NCBI RefSeq assembly: GCF_020829625.1
Contig: NZ_JAIVFX010000008.1
Coordinates: 62,001 to 126,000, forward strand
Direction of reading: 5' to 3'
DNA length: 64,000 nt
Origin: Nostoc sp. XA010
Lineage (GTDB): Bacteria; Cyanobacteriota; Cyanobacteriia; Cyanobacteriales; Nostocaceae
In this document: positions 53,883 through 63,504 of the stretch, one piece after another
How the letters are laid out: each line of letters opens with the position of its first letter
Numbering within the stretch: position 1 is the first letter of the stretch
Notes under the pieces: generated by a model
Databases searched by the model: none
What the model was told of the DNA's origin: nothing
What the model saw: the letters and a program-made list of their open reading frames with translations, nothing else
Position numbers and translations under genes: made by a program

Positions 53883-54056
53883 ATGACGAAGAAGGATGAG
53901 GCGATCAGTCAAATACGCGAAGTCCGCCACACTATTTCTGCTGAGCATGGACACGACCCTCAGAAGTTGGTGAATTATTACATCGAACTTCAGAAACAAT
54001 ATCCCCAACTCGCTCAGTTCCAAGACAACCGGACAGAACCTGTTCAAGCATCATGA
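53883..54056 (+). CDS. Small hypothetical protein
   Basis: 57 residues beginning MTKKDEAISQIREVRHTISAE, charged and helical. GGAG lies 8 bases before the ATG, so it is probably translated. Small proteins of this kind accompany toxin-like genes in cyanobacteria. The two following genes are fragments, so this may be a surviving antitoxin-type partner. That is inferred. Confidence 0.5.
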   Translation: MTKKDEAISQIREVRHTISAEHGHDPQKLVNYYIELQKQYPQLAQFQDNRTEPVQAS

Positions 54057-54156
54057 AAGTTAGTCGTTAAAGACGCAGCACAACAAGGCGTTGGAGCCGA
54101 ATGGCGAGGAGTGATTCGTTGAGTTCGAGAGGTGATCTGCATCCCTAGCTGTCTAA

Positions 54157-54615
54157 TTGGTATGTAAAGCAGGTAAGCTAAAAAAGGAATCTACCACCAG
54201 CAAAAGAAGCGTGATAGTAAAGAAGCCACGTCATCGCCCACAACGAAGTTTTCCTGATGACCAACGTATAATTGTGGAATGTGAGTTAGATAAATGTATC
54301 CATTGTGACAAGAATTTAGTTAACCGCAGAGCCTGGCATATGCGTAAAACCGTTCAAACAATGAGTGGAGCAATGTTTGTAGCAGGTAAAAGCAAAGAAT
54401 GTCAGAATCGGCTCTGTACGCACTTTAATAAACACTACTACGCAAGTGGCGTATTGAAGTATAGATAACGGAGTATAAAGTTCAACGTCGTAGATTAGCT
54501 TTGGCAGAAGCTCCTCGCCAACGCAAACATCGCCTTCATCATGACCCAATTAGCGCAATACAAGCTTTGGTCAATGAACATACAGAGATTCTTACTATGC
54601 TTGAATCTCAAGCTC
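54157..54615 (+). pseudogene. Remnant of a zinc-motif (transposase-like) gene
   Basis: The frame has KKPRHRPQRSFPDDQRIIV, a cysteine pattern CIHC ... ECQNRLCTHF and a conserved-looking RRAWHMRKTVQTMSG. It stops at 54468. Weak coding continues in another frame to about 54639 (RRRLALAEAPRQRKHRLHHD). The zinc-type pattern and decay suggest a broken mobile-element gene, but I do not recognise the family. Confidence 0.45.
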
Positions 54616-54634
54616 TTTCATACCAATTATACAG

Positions 54635-54850
54635 CTAGGGGATTATGCAAAAGATAATAATTTGATGATTGTCTCGAAAGACGCGGACATGCACGACGTA
54701 AGCTTAGTATTTGGGAATCCACCGAAAGTTATTTGGTTTCGGCTTGGAAACTGTTCGACATTACAAGTTGAAAGTTGGCTGCGTCGAGATTTTAACGCGA
54801 TCAAATTATTTTATGAAGACGAGAATTTATCGCTGCTTGCTTTATCGTAA
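54635..54850 (+). pseudogene. C-terminal half of a DUF5615 (PIN-like) toxin
   Basis: The frame reads GDYAKDNNLMIVSKDADMHD, then FGNPPKVIWFRLGNCST and ends LALS. This matches the C-terminal half of DUF5615/Mut7-C-like toxins. The N-terminal half, with the first catalytic aspartates, is missing and the join is unrelated sequence. It cannot be an active toxin. Confidence 0.7.
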
Positions 54851-55173
54851 TGCACCGATGACTTTGGATCTCTTTTCAGGTTTTTTACAAATCGAGAAAA
54901 CATAATGGCGATCGCCGCATAACATAGTCCCTGAGGTAGAAAAGCTCAATAGGAATAGCTCAATCTTGGTTTTGACTGATGTTCAGGTATTACTGAAGCC
55001 GCTCAGAATAAACATCCTCTAAGACTTACTTAAGTTAAGAATTACGTATATTTACGGTTTAACTACCAAGATTAAGCCCTCTACATTAGGGGTAATTTTG
55101 CCAGTTTTGCCAAAATTTTTCTAGGCTCTTATTTTGGCAAAGGTATTGACATTACTGAATTGGAGAAATAACC

Positions 55174-58032
55174 ATGGCTATTTACACTTTAACCACCAAC
55201 AAGGATAACATTGTTGGCACCACAGGCAATGACACATTTAATGGGACTTATGATGCTGCGGTAACGGATACTTTTAGTTCTGGCGATTCCCTCAATGGTG
55301 GACTAGGTATAGATACGCTGCATATTGACCATGTTCTGGACGTTGCTATCACACCACCTGATGCTCTTTGGGCTAATCTAAGAAACATTGAAAATGTTGT
55401 AATCAATACGACAGGTAATGGTGCACAAACCATTACTACAGGTATTAATTTTCAAACGGCATTTGCAGCCTCAGGCGTAAACCTAACAACAGCAACATCT
55501 GGGGCCGGTGCGATTGACATCGCCATGACCACATTCACTGGTGCGACAACACTCAGAACAACATCCAAAGAAGGTGCTCAAACTATTGTAACGGGTTCAG
55601 GTGCTACCACTGTGACAGCAACCTCTGAGACCGGGGCACTGAATATAAAAGGTGTAGGTCTTAAGACGGTCACTGCAACTACCACCGGAGCGGGGGCGCA
55701 GACGATTGGTGACGGTAGTGGTAATGGTGCAAATCTTGTCGTAGTGAAGGCCACATCTGCTGGAGGCGCACAAACCATAACCAGTACTAGCACAAGTGCA
55801 GTTGTAGTGGACGCAACCTCTGTTGCGGGCAAGCAAATTATTACAACTGGTTCTGGTGCAGATATCGTCACGGCATCTACAACCAGCCCCACTAACACCA
55901 TTGATACAGGGGATGGCAACGATAGGGTTACCATTTTGGCTACGGCTTCGGGTAACTACACTATCGATGGCGGTGCCGGGGATGACACCCTAACTGGTGG
56001 AGCAGGAAATGACATTCTGATTGGTGGTTCCGGTGATGATAGTTTGAACGGGGGTGCCGGTGCTGACAATATGATCGGGGGTGATGGCTCCGACATTTAT
56101 TATGTGGACATCGCTACAGATGTAGTCACTGAAACCAATGCTTCTGCTGCGGGTGGCATTGATACAGTCATTAGCTCTCTTGCAGCTTATACATTAGGTG
56201 CGAACTTAGAAAACCTCACCTTAACAGGTACAGGTAATAGTAACGGTACAGGTAATAGCTTAGATAACCGCATCATAGGAAACAGTGGCAATAATGTCCT
56301 GAGTGGTGGTGCTGGAGCCGATATCCTAGTTGGGGTGGCTGGTAACAGTCTTATTGAAGAGGTAGACACCCTGAGCGGAGGTGAAGGCCCAGATCTCTAC
56401 ATTCTGGCCAGCGATACCAGTATTTACTATGACGATCGCAACATCACCACTACCGGAAATAGCGACTACGCCCTGATTGTCGGGTTCAATGCCCAAGAAG
56501 ATAAAGTTCAACTTCTCGGTTCGTCTAACCAGTACCGCTTAGACATCGATGGTATCAACACAAACCTCAGCATTGACAAACCCGGTAGCGAACCCGATGA
56601 ACTCATCGCGGTCTTTCAAAATAGCACTGGGTTAGACCTCAACTCTGCTGCCTTTAAGTACCTCATCAGTAACAACAACGTACCGACCGACCTGAGCCTT
56701 AGCAACACCACAGTTAACGAGAATGTTGCAGCCAACAGCCTGATTGGCAGCCTCAGCACCACTGACCCTGATGCAAGCAACACAAGCAACACCTTCACCT
56801 ACAACTTGGTGTCCGGCACAGGTAGCACTGATAACGCCACCTTCAGCATCGTCAATGGCAATGAGTTACGCATCAATAGCAGACCCGACTTCGAGGCTCA
56901 GAGCATCTATACGATTCGAGTCAGAACGACTGACCAAGGGGGCTTAAGCTACGAAGAACCCCTGCTCGTTAACGTTAACAACTTTAGTGGCCTAAATTAC
57001 ATTGCCTCCTACGGCGACCTGACTAATGCCTTTGGCGCTAATGAGCAGGCTGGAGAGCAGCACTTTGAAAAGTTCGGACGAGCTGAAGGTCGCCAAATCA
57101 CCTTCAACGGTCTAGAGTACATTGCTTCCTATGGTGACTTGATCCAGGCATTTGGAGCAAATGAACAGACAGGCCTCCAGCACTACTTCGACTTTGGCTT
57201 TGATGAAGGTCGCACACCCGCTTTTAGCGGGCTCAACTACATTGCCTCCTACGGTGACCTAATTAGTGCCTTTGGTTCTGATGAACAGACAGGCATCCAG
57301 CACTACATCAACTTTGGCTTTGATGCAGGTCGTACACCGATCAGTGGACTGAAGTATGTTGCCTCCTATAACGACCTAGTCAATGCATTTGGAGCCAATG
57401 AACAGGCGGGTCTGAACCACTATGCCAACTTTGGTCTAGCTGAAGGTCGCCAAGTTACCTTCAACGGTCTAGAGTACATTGCTTCCTATGATGACTTGAT
57501 CCAGGCATTTGGAGCAAATGAACAGACAGGCCTCCAGCACTACTTCAACTTTGGCTTTGCTGAAGGTCGTTCTAGCCCCTTTGACCCCTATGACTACTTG
57601 GCCTCCCATGGAGATCTGCTTAATGCCTTTGGTCTGGATACTCAGGCTGCAACCCAACACTACATCAACTTTGGTTTTGGTGAAGGTAGAACCAGTACGG
57701 CTAAGGTTGACGCGCTGACAGGTCAATTAGGGCAAGCGGATAGGTTTAATGTAGATCGTGCGTTGTACGACGATGGCAACAACAGCACCCCAGGGTTGAC
57801 AGAGTTTGCCTTAATCTTCAACTTTGACCCAAGCCAGGACAAGATTCAGCTCCAGGGACAACAGAGTGAGTATGTGCTGGGTAGCTACTCCTTCGGCAGC
57901 CGCACGACTCAGGGTATCTTCCTCGATACAGACAGTAGTCGCACCTTGTCCACAAATGATGAGTTGCTGGCTGCTGTGGTCACTGCCACCCCCCTCAGCC
58001 TAGGTGCTAGCTACTTTAGTCCAGTGGGGTAG
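55174..58032 (+). CDS. RTX/cadherin-like surface protein with six 40-residue repeats
   Basis: 952 residues, no Sec signal. The N-terminal region (YTLTTNKDNIVGTTGNDTFNG) resembles RTX S-layer-like starts. Calcium-binding RTX nonapeptides occupy about 263-313 (GGAGDDTLTG, GGSGDDSLNG) and 369-388. A cadherin-like domain follows at about 503-600 (FTYNLVSGTGS, IYTIRVRTTDQGG). Six repeats of about 39-40 residues lie at 606-843, with core YIASYGDL..AFGANEQ and HY..FGFAEGR. The 100-residue tail has FALIFNFDPSQDKIQLQG. Type I secretion and surface adhesion are likely. GGAG lies before the ATG. The repeat region is more GC-rich than its surroundings. Confidence 0.8.
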   Translation: MAIYTLTTNKDNIVGTTGNDTFNGTYDAAVTDTFSSGDSLNGGLGIDTLHIDHVLDVAITPPDALWANLRNIENVVINTTGNGAQTITTGINFQTAFAASGVNLTTATSGAGAIDIAMTTFTGATTLRTTSKEGAQTIVTGSGATTVTATSETGALNIKGVGLKTVTATTTGAGAQTIGDGSGNGANLVVVKATSAGGAQTITSTSTSAVVVDATSVAGKQIITTGSGADIVTASTTSPTNTIDTGDGNDRVTILATASGNYTIDGGAGDDTLTGGAGNDILIGGSGDDSLNGGAGADNMIGGDGSDIYYVDIATDVVTETNASAAGGIDTVISSLAAYTLGANLENLTLTGTGNSNGTGNSLDNRIIGNSGNNVLSGGAGADILVGVAGNSLIEEVDTLSGGEGPDLYILASDTSIYYDDRNITTTGNSDYALIVGFNAQEDKVQLLGSSNQYRLDIDGINTNLSIDKPGSEPDELIAVFQNSTGLDLNSAAFKYLISNNNVPTDLSLSNTTVNENVAANSLIGSLSTTDPDASNTSNTFTYNLVSGTGSTDNATFSIVNGNELRINSRPDFEAQSIYTIRVRTTDQGGLSYEEPLLVNVNNFSGLNYIASYGDLTNAFGANEQAGEQHFEKFGRAEGRQITFNGLEYIASYGDLIQAFGANEQTGLQHYFDFGFDEGRTPAFSGLNYIASYGDLISAFGSDEQTGIQHYINFGFDAGRTPISGLKYVASYNDLVNAFGANEQAGLNHYANFGLAEGRQVTFNGLEYIASYDDLIQAFGANEQTGLQHYFNFGFAEGRSSPFDPYDYLASHGDLLNAFGLDTQAATQHYINFGFGEGRTSTAKVDALTGQLGQADRFNVDRALYDDGNNSTPGLTEFALIFNFDPSQDKIQLQGQQSEYVLGSYSFGSRTTQGIFLDTDSSRTLSTNDELLAAVVTATPLSLGASYFSPVG
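56989..57700 (+). repeat. Six tandem 117-120 bp coding repeats
   Basis: Units begin at about 56989, 57109, 57229, 57346, 57463 and 57580, each at codons for GL(N/E/K)Y. Units 2 and 5 are nearly identical at the DNA level, and so are parts of units 1 and 4, so a block of three seems to have been duplicated. Confidence 0.85.
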
Positions 58033-58075
58033 TGGCTCAAAAGGTAGTAGCAGTAAGTCTTTAGACCGGAGAGTG

Positions 58076-59230
58076 TCAACCCCACAATCTCCTACCTGCT
58101 TTCCCGCTTAATTTTTGGTGAGTATCTGCCAACAAAGCTGGAATATCTAACTTTTCTGGACAACGGGGCAAACAGTCGCCGCATTCTGTGCAACGATTGG
58201 CTTTCATTCCAGGGAACCAGTGACCAGCGTTTTCAAACATTCCGTAACGATATTGCCCATAGTCAGTCATGTCGTATGCCACGGCGAGATTACGTAACCG
58301 CAATACCTCTGGAATATTGATATTTTCTGGACAAGGCAAACAAGCATAACACTGGCTACACTTATCAGTTTCCAAAGCAATTTTTTGGTGATTTTCTAAT
58401 TGCTGGAAAGTGGAAATTACTGCTGATGTTAACTCTCCATCGTAGTCAGCGACTCGCAAAGGTTCCATTAATTCATCTGGGTTTGCTGGCCCTATACTCA
58501 AAGTAGTAATACGGTTGTCAGCAAGTAAAAATCGATAGCTTAATTCTAAGGGTGAATACGGCTGACATAGGTCTTTTAGAGTTTGGGGTGGTGTGTAGAG
58601 GCGTCCTCCCTTATCGGCAGGAGAAATAATGAAAATGCCCATGTCCTTTTCGGCAGCTAGTTGAATCGCTGGTGCGTGCCGTTGGAAAAAATAGTAATAA
58701 TGCAGATTGACAAATTCAAAATAATCTGTATTTATTGCTGCCTGAATTAGCTCTAATGACCCGTGGCTGGAAAAACCAACGTGTCGCACTCGACCATCAG
58801 CAACGGCTTCCTCTACGGCTTGCATACAGCCATTTTTGGCTTGCACCCACTCTAAATGTTGCCAAGTGTTCAAACCATGAACGCCTAAGCAATCTAAATA
58901 ATCTAGCTGTAATCGTTCTAGGGATTCGTCGATGCACCGACGCATGGTGTCAGCATCTGCTGTGGCTGAGATTTTGGTAGTGATATAAAGCCTCGTCCGG
59001 GGTACTGACAACCCAGCTTTTAGCGCCCTACCAAGATACTCCTCACTTTTGCCATAACCTCTAGCGGTTTCTAGATGATTAATTCCTAGCGCTAAGGCTT
59101 GTTCAATAGTCTGGTGAGCATTTTCAAAATCAGCCAAGTAGCGCATTGTTCCCAGAGAAAAAACCGAGAGGCGCAGATTCGTTTTCCCAAACCGTCGGTA
59201 TTGCATCTTTAACAAAGAGTTAGGAGTCAT
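58076..59230 (-). CDS. Aldo/keto reductase with C-terminal 4Fe-4S domain
   Basis: 384 residues. The N-terminal TIM barrel has LGTMRYLADFENAHQTIEQAL, the catalytic-type ETARGYGKSEEYLG, TTKISATADADT and YLDCLGVHGL. The C-terminus carries two ferredoxin-type clusters, CSQCYACLPCP and CTECGDCLPRCP. This group is common in cyanobacteria; the substrate is unknown, and the clusters suggest electron transfer from ferredoxin. ATG 59206 (MQYRRFGKTNL) is an alternative start and fits relatives better. Confidence 0.85.
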   Translation of the reverse strand: MTPNSLLKMQYRRFGKTNLRLSVFSLGTMRYLADFENAHQTIEQALALGINHLETARGYGKSEEYLGRALKAGLSVPRTRLYITTKISATADADTMRRCIDESLERLQLDYLDCLGVHGLNTWQHLEWVQAKNGCMQAVEEAVADGRVRHVGFSSHGSLELIQAAINTDYFEFVNLHYYYFFQRHAPAIQLAAEKDMGIFIISPADKGGRLYTPPQTLKDLCQPYSPLELSYRFLLADNRITTLSIGPANPDELMEPLRVADYDGELTSAVISTFQQLENHQKIALETDKCSQCYACLPCPENINIPEVLRLRNLAVAYDMTDYGQYRYGMFENAGHWFPGMKANRCTECGDCLPRCPEKLDIPALLADTHQKLSGKAGRRLWG

Positions 59231-59231
59231 T

Positions 59232-59302
59232 CAATTTTAGATTTTAGATTTTAGATTTTAGATTTTTCCTTGAATCTAAAATCCAAAATTCAAAATCTAA
59301 AA
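59232..59302. repeat. TTTTAGA heptamer repeat hairpin
   Basis: Four successive attttag units on the left face taaaatccaaaattcaaaatc on the right. It is the same type as 42049-42117. It lies between two minus-strand genes. Confidence 0.8.
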
Positions 59303-59306
59303 TTGC

Positions 59307-59804
59307 CTAGCTGTCGTCATTACCAAAGCGCTTAATCAAATCTTCAGGACGGAGATTGGAAATAAATTCACGGAAAGCTTGCTGTTCAGCTTCATCTGCA
59401 TCACGATCAACAGGGATAGAAGCATCGGCAATCACTTCTTCCATTACCCAAATGGGGGTATTTGTACGGAGGGCAATGGCGATCGCATCACTAGGACGCG
59501 CATCAATTTCTTTTTTGACCTCGCCTTGCTGGACGATTAAAGCTGCATAAAATGTATCCTTTTGCAGGGAATGAATGATCACCTTTTCTAGAGTCATATT
59601 CCAAGTCTCTAGAAGATTCACAATCAGGTCGTGGGTTAAGGGTCTGGGAGGCTTCTGATTCTCCAGTGCGCCCATAATTGCCCTAGCCTGTTCCTGACCA
59701 ATGTAAATTGGCAAAGCCCGCCGATCTGAAGAATCTTTCAAAAGGACGATCGGGCTGCGGGTTATGGCATCTAATGCTATGCCAGCGACTTTCATTTCAA
59801 TCAT
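59307..59804 (-). CDS. Bifunctional nuclease family protein (DUF151)
   Basis: 165 residues matching the BFN domain: KVAGIALDAITRSPIVLLKD, RALPIYIGQEQARAI, RPLTHDLIVNLLETW, and KEIDARPSDAIAIALR. The family has RNase and DNase activity in plants and an uncertain role in cyanobacteria. AGAGG lies about 10 bases upstream of the ATG. Confidence 0.85.
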   Translation of the reverse strand: MIEMKVAGIALDAITRSPIVLLKDSSDRRALPIYIGQEQARAIMGALENQKPPRPLTHDLIVNLLETWNMTLEKVIIHSLQKDTFYAALIVQQGEVKKEIDARPSDAIAIALRTNTPIWVMEEVIADASIPVDRDADEAEQQAFREFISNLRPEDLIKRFGNDDS

Positions 59805-60144
59805 TGCCTAAGCCTCTACAATGCTTTGAGAGCCTTGGATGCTGTGTAACAAATAGTACCCCTTTTTAGGCGGTTGAGCAACAGTAATAAACATAAGCAT
59901 TCGTTCTCTATAATTGCTTCTATTAAACTCCGAACTTGTGGTGAAAACCAGAGTAAGTTAAATTGGTCTTCTTAGACAATAACCTTCTTACCCAAGTATG
60001 CCTTGTGAAGGATGCTAATGTGTTAATATTCCTATACGAAAAAAAGTCAGAAAATATACTTGGATGTTGGAGATTTCTGTGACAATTACCAATTGATTTC
60101 AAGCAAAAGTAGGCAATAAATAGAGTTAGTTTGACAAAAAAGCC
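59805..60144. other. Divergent intergenic region before riboflavin synthase
   Basis: 340 bp between divergent genes. No gene, FMN-riboswitch-like structure or repeat was seen. Confidence 0.5.
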
Positions 60145-60822
60145 GTGTTTACAGGATTAATCCAGGCATTAGGAACGATGGAACCCTTAGGGGGCGATTC
60201 TTGGCAAATTACTTGTGTAAGCGATTCGGGTGAAGTAATTATGCAAGATTTGGCTTATGGTGACAGTGTTGCAGTAGATGGTGTTTGCTTGACAGTTGAA
60301 AAAGTTTTAAAAGACGGCTTTATTGCCACGGCTTCACCGGAAACTCTACGCCGCACAACTCTGGGAGGTGAGCAAACGCAACAGAGATATGTAAATTTAG
60401 AAGCGTCGCTAAGGGTAGGCAGTAAAGTTGGCGGTCATTTTGTGATGGGTCATGTAGACGGCATCGGTCGATTGCTAGTGGCAGAACAAACGGCTACTTC
60501 TTGGGAAATGACCTTTATTGCATCCGAGGCGATCGCACGGTATATTGTCCCCAAAGGTAGCATAGCCGTCAATGGCATCAGTCTCACAGTAGCTGCTTAT
60601 GAGCCAGAACTCTCTCAATTCAAGGTGGCAGTAATTCCCCTCACATACAGCGAGACAAATCTTCACTATTTGGTTTCTGGGAGTTTGGTAAATCTAGAAG
60701 GGGATATTCTCGGCAAATACGTCGAAAAATTCCTTTCCCCTGGCAAGCCACACACCACCATTGATGAAACTAGTATAGATGGCATCACACCCGCATTCTT
60801 AGCAGAACACGGGTATTTGTAA
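60145..60822 (+). CDS. ribE: Riboflavin synthase alpha chain
   Basis: 225 residues starting at GTG (MFTGLIQALGTME). Two lumazine-binding repeats are visible: VAVDGVCLTV with GGHFVMGHVDGIG, and IAVNGISLTV with NLEGDILGKYVEKF. It dismutates two 6,7-dimethyl-8-ribityllumazine to riboflavin. It stands alone. Confidence 0.9.
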   Translation: MFTGLIQALGTMEPLGGDSWQITCVSDSGEVIMQDLAYGDSVAVDGVCLTVEKVLKDGFIATASPETLRRTTLGGEQTQQRYVNLEASLRVGSKVGGHFVMGHVDGIGRLLVAEQTATSWEMTFIASEAIARYIVPKGSIAVNGISLTVAAYEPELSQFKVAVIPLTYSETNLHYLVSGSLVNLEGDILGKYVEKFLSPGKPHTTIDETSIDGITPAFLAEHGYL

Positions 60823-60825
60823 TTG

Positions 60826-60942
60826 GGGAATGGGGAGTAGGGAATAGGGAGTAGGGAGTAGGGTATTGAGAATGCGGCATTGGGCATTAGTTTTTCCTTC
60901 ATCCCCCTCATCTCGCACTCCCCACTCCCCACTTTCCAGTCC
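60826..60942. repeat. GGGAGTA-type repeat cluster with complementary arms
   Basis: ggggaatggggagtaggg-type runs on the left face ccccactccccactttcc on the right, as at 20720-20832. It lies between convergent genes and could fold as a terminator. Confidence 0.7.
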
Positions 60943-60951
60943 CTTTCCAAT

Positions 60952-62517
60952 CTAACTTCCTGGTTCTTGGCTTACCTGAGCAGTTTGTAACCCTCGTACT
61001 AACTGACTCAGAGCGCTTTGTAATTGCACGCCTGGGTCAGTAGCAACCCACCCGTTCGGTGTCAGATGGCGAACTTCAAAGTGCAGGTGAGGGCCTGTGG
61101 AGTTACCGGTACTGCCAACTCGCCCGATGACAGTTCCAGGTTGTACCCACTGACCAGGTTGAACAAAGATTTCTGACATGTGACCGTAAAGAGTTTGTTC
61201 AGCCGATTTGTGATTCAGGGTAACGGTTAAACCATAACCGCCCAACCAGTTAGCAGTTTCCACTTGACCAGCAGCAGCAGCCAAAACTGGTGTTCCCGTA
61301 GGCGCACCTATGTCTGTACCAGCATGGAAGCGTTGATTACCTGTGATTGGATGAACTCGCCAACCAAATACAGAAGTGATGGAAGCCGGAATAGACAGGG
61401 GATACATCATTCCCGTACCACTATATGCAACTCTCCCCACGTAGGGGATTTGCGGCAATACTGATGCTAGTGAGAAGTCGTAAGCTACGTTGCTGGGCCG
61501 GGGTGCAATGTTGCCATCTGCCATTGGTGGAGGTAAAGTACCGCCACTGGGTGCGATGGGAGTTGCACTCACTCTGGTGGGGCTGAACTCGGCGGGACTT
61601 GGGATAAACCGATTCGCGCGAAATCCGCTCTTGGTGACACCGCTAGAACCACTTTGAGTTGGAGTACCACGCCATCTACTGGTGTTGCCAGTAGAAGATG
61701 CAATCTGCCGCACAGGTGAAACTACTGGTAATTGGGCATTTTGACTTCTTTTGAGCCAAGTAGGTGCTGGTTTACTATTAGAATCAGCTACACTCCTTTG
61801 CGGTACTTTGGCGCAAACGCCGCCTAATACACTTTGTCCTGATGGCAAAATGGCTCGACAACCACTGGAGCGTTCTGTGAGAATTACAGAATTTGGTGCT
61901 TGATAAGTACCTGTAGCACCACTGTCATAACTATTAGGATCAATATAGGCGTTATTATAATCCTTGATTTTCCCCGCAGTTGCACTGACAGGGCTGTTCG
62001 AGTTATTTGATGGTTGAGCAACTTCTGGAAGTTTTTCAGGTGAAGAGCGGAAAGGGGTATTGGGTTTTTCCTGTCTCACCCGTGCAGGAGTAACTTGGGA
62101 TGCTTCTACCTTGGGTTTTGACTGTCTGATAATCACAACAGGTTGGGCAGCTTCGATTTTAGGTATAGACTGCCTAACTGGCTCTTTTGATTGAGCAACC
62201 TCTGGCTTGCCTAATCTCTTTCTGAGTCTGGCTCGCCGTTGGGAAAATTCCGGTTGGGCTTGAGCGGCTTCCGGCGCAACAGCCTGCTGTTTAACTGGAT
62301 TTGTAAATGCTGTTGACTGTGAATTTTCAACTGTGGGAACGATGTTGTCTATTTGTGTTTCCGTTTGAGCAAACACAAAGCCGCCGCTAAGGAGGCTGAC
62401 GCTACTCAGCCAACAGAGGCTCTGGGCTGGTAGTGTTGAGGCAAAACGTTTTTTTGTTAGACCTTGCTGCCATAAGTAATGCAAACGATGAGGGGCAGAA
62501 TTATTGCGCTGCGTCAT
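60952..62517 (-). CDS. M23 (LytM) family metallopeptidase
   Basis: 521 residues. A hydrophobic segment near residues 31-50 (SLCWLSSVSLLSGGFVFAQ) acts as a signal. A long proline/serine/glutamine-rich linker (about 60-350) follows. The C-terminal peptidase has FGWRVHP, the metal ligands HAGTDIGAP and HLHFEV, and YGHMS. It probably cuts peptidoglycan cross-bridges or regulates such enzymes in the periplasm. Confidence 0.85.
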   Translation of the reverse strand: MTQRNNSAPHRLHYLWQQGLTKKRFASTLPAQSLCWLSSVSLLSGGFVFAQTETQIDNIVPTVENSQSTAFTNPVKQQAVAPEAAQAQPEFSQRRARLRKRLGKPEVAQSKEPVRQSIPKIEAAQPVVIIRQSKPKVEASQVTPARVRQEKPNTPFRSSPEKLPEVAQPSNNSNSPVSATAGKIKDYNNAYIDPNSYDSGATGTYQAPNSVILTERSSGCRAILPSGQSVLGGVCAKVPQRSVADSNSKPAPTWLKRSQNAQLPVVSPVRQIASSTGNTSRWRGTPTQSGSSGVTKSGFRANRFIPSPAEFSPTRVSATPIAPSGGTLPPPMADGNIAPRPSNVAYDFSLASVLPQIPYVGRVAYSGTGMMYPLSIPASITSVFGWRVHPITGNQRFHAGTDIGAPTGTPVLAAAAGQVETANWLGGYGLTVTLNHKSAEQTLYGHMSEIFVQPGQWVQPGTVIGRVGSTGNSTGPHLHFEVRHLTPNGWVATDPGVQLQSALSQLVRGLQTAQVSQEPGS

Positions 62518-62607
62518 TTGTTCTCTCAGTTGTGTGTAATTAGCCTAAAGAGATGATGCTAGTGGTTTGTCTTGCCCAAAGAGCGGAATTTTGAACAAAC
62601 CTCAAAT

Positions 62608-63426
62608 TTAAACGGAAGATTTATGGTACCCCAAACTGATTGTACCGGGTTCAATATAAATTTCCGGTGTAATTAGTTCCTTTGTTTCATGTGTTTCTAA
62701 ATCAACTCTTAAATTTCCTTGAGAAGTCACCCCAACTACTTTACCTGAAAGATTGTTGATATAGACCCGATCGCCCATATTTATAAGCAAATCTAAATAG
62801 CGAGACAAGAGTACCTTTATTCCTTCTTGGTAAAGGCACTCCATACCGGATTCTATTCCCAGCAAGACCCTAGAGGTTAGCATTTCTAGACAAGAAATTG
62901 GTCTGAAATCTTGGGAAGCTTGCCACGATTCCAGATTGATTCCAGTTTCGGGTACTGGGTTTGTCCAGTTAATACCAACACCAATTACTGCTTGAGTGAT
63001 TTGTCCTTTGTTTACTTTGGTTTCTGTCAAAATACCGCCTAGTTTTCGACCATTTAAAACCAAATCGTTGGGCCATTTTATCCCAACATCTACACCGCAT
63101 TGGCGCAATTGAGACGCAATCCCCCAAGCAGTAGCGAAAGTTAGCTGGTAGCTGTCAGTAGCCTCTATTTTGTGGTCTAAAGAAATCGCTACGGAAATAT
63201 ATAATCCGCCAACCGGAGAAATCCACTCACGGCCCCATTGTCCCCGTCCAGCAGATTGCACAGTTGCGATTACGACTGTTCCGGAAATAGCCCCTTGGTT
63301 AAGTAAGTTCCAGAGGGTTTGATTTGTTGAAGATACACTTTCAAAAAAGTGGAGGGAAAATGGTAAATATGTATACTTACGCCCAGCTTTCAAGGCTGCT
63401 TCCAAGTTTTGCAAATTAAATCCCAC
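62608..63426 (-). CDS. birA: Biotin-[acetyl-CoA carboxylase] ligase
   Basis: 272 residues, starting at GTG. The biotin ligase core shows FESVSSTNQTLWNLL, the biotin-AMP loop GRGQWGREW, IKWPNDLVLNGRKLGGILTE and VIGVGINW. There is no N-terminal helix-turn-helix, so it is a class I enzyme without repressor function. It attaches biotin to the carboxyl carrier protein of acetyl-CoA carboxylase. Confidence 0.9.
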   Translation of the reverse strand: MGFNLQNLEAALKAGRKYTYLPFSLHFFESVSSTNQTLWNLLNQGAISGTVVIATVQSAGRGQWGREWISPVGGLYISVAISLDHKIEATDSYQLTFATAWGIASQLRQCGVDVGIKWPNDLVLNGRKLGGILTETKVNKGQITQAVIGVGINWTNPVPETGINLESWQASQDFRPISCLEMLTSRVLLGIESGMECLYQEGIKVLLSRYLDLLINMGDRVYINNLSGKVVGVTSQGNLRVDLETHETKELITPEIYIEPGTISLGYHKSSV

Positions 63427-63504
63427 AGCAGTTAACCCAAATTCCGTTGTTCAAGTTAGCATTGATTGGCTGATGAGTGATTTCTGTTTAGGTTTGGTTG
63501 AAGA

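Noticed and set aside
59805-60144. FMN riboswitch upstream of riboflavin synthase
   Set aside because: None of the conserved FMN-element blocks are visible.
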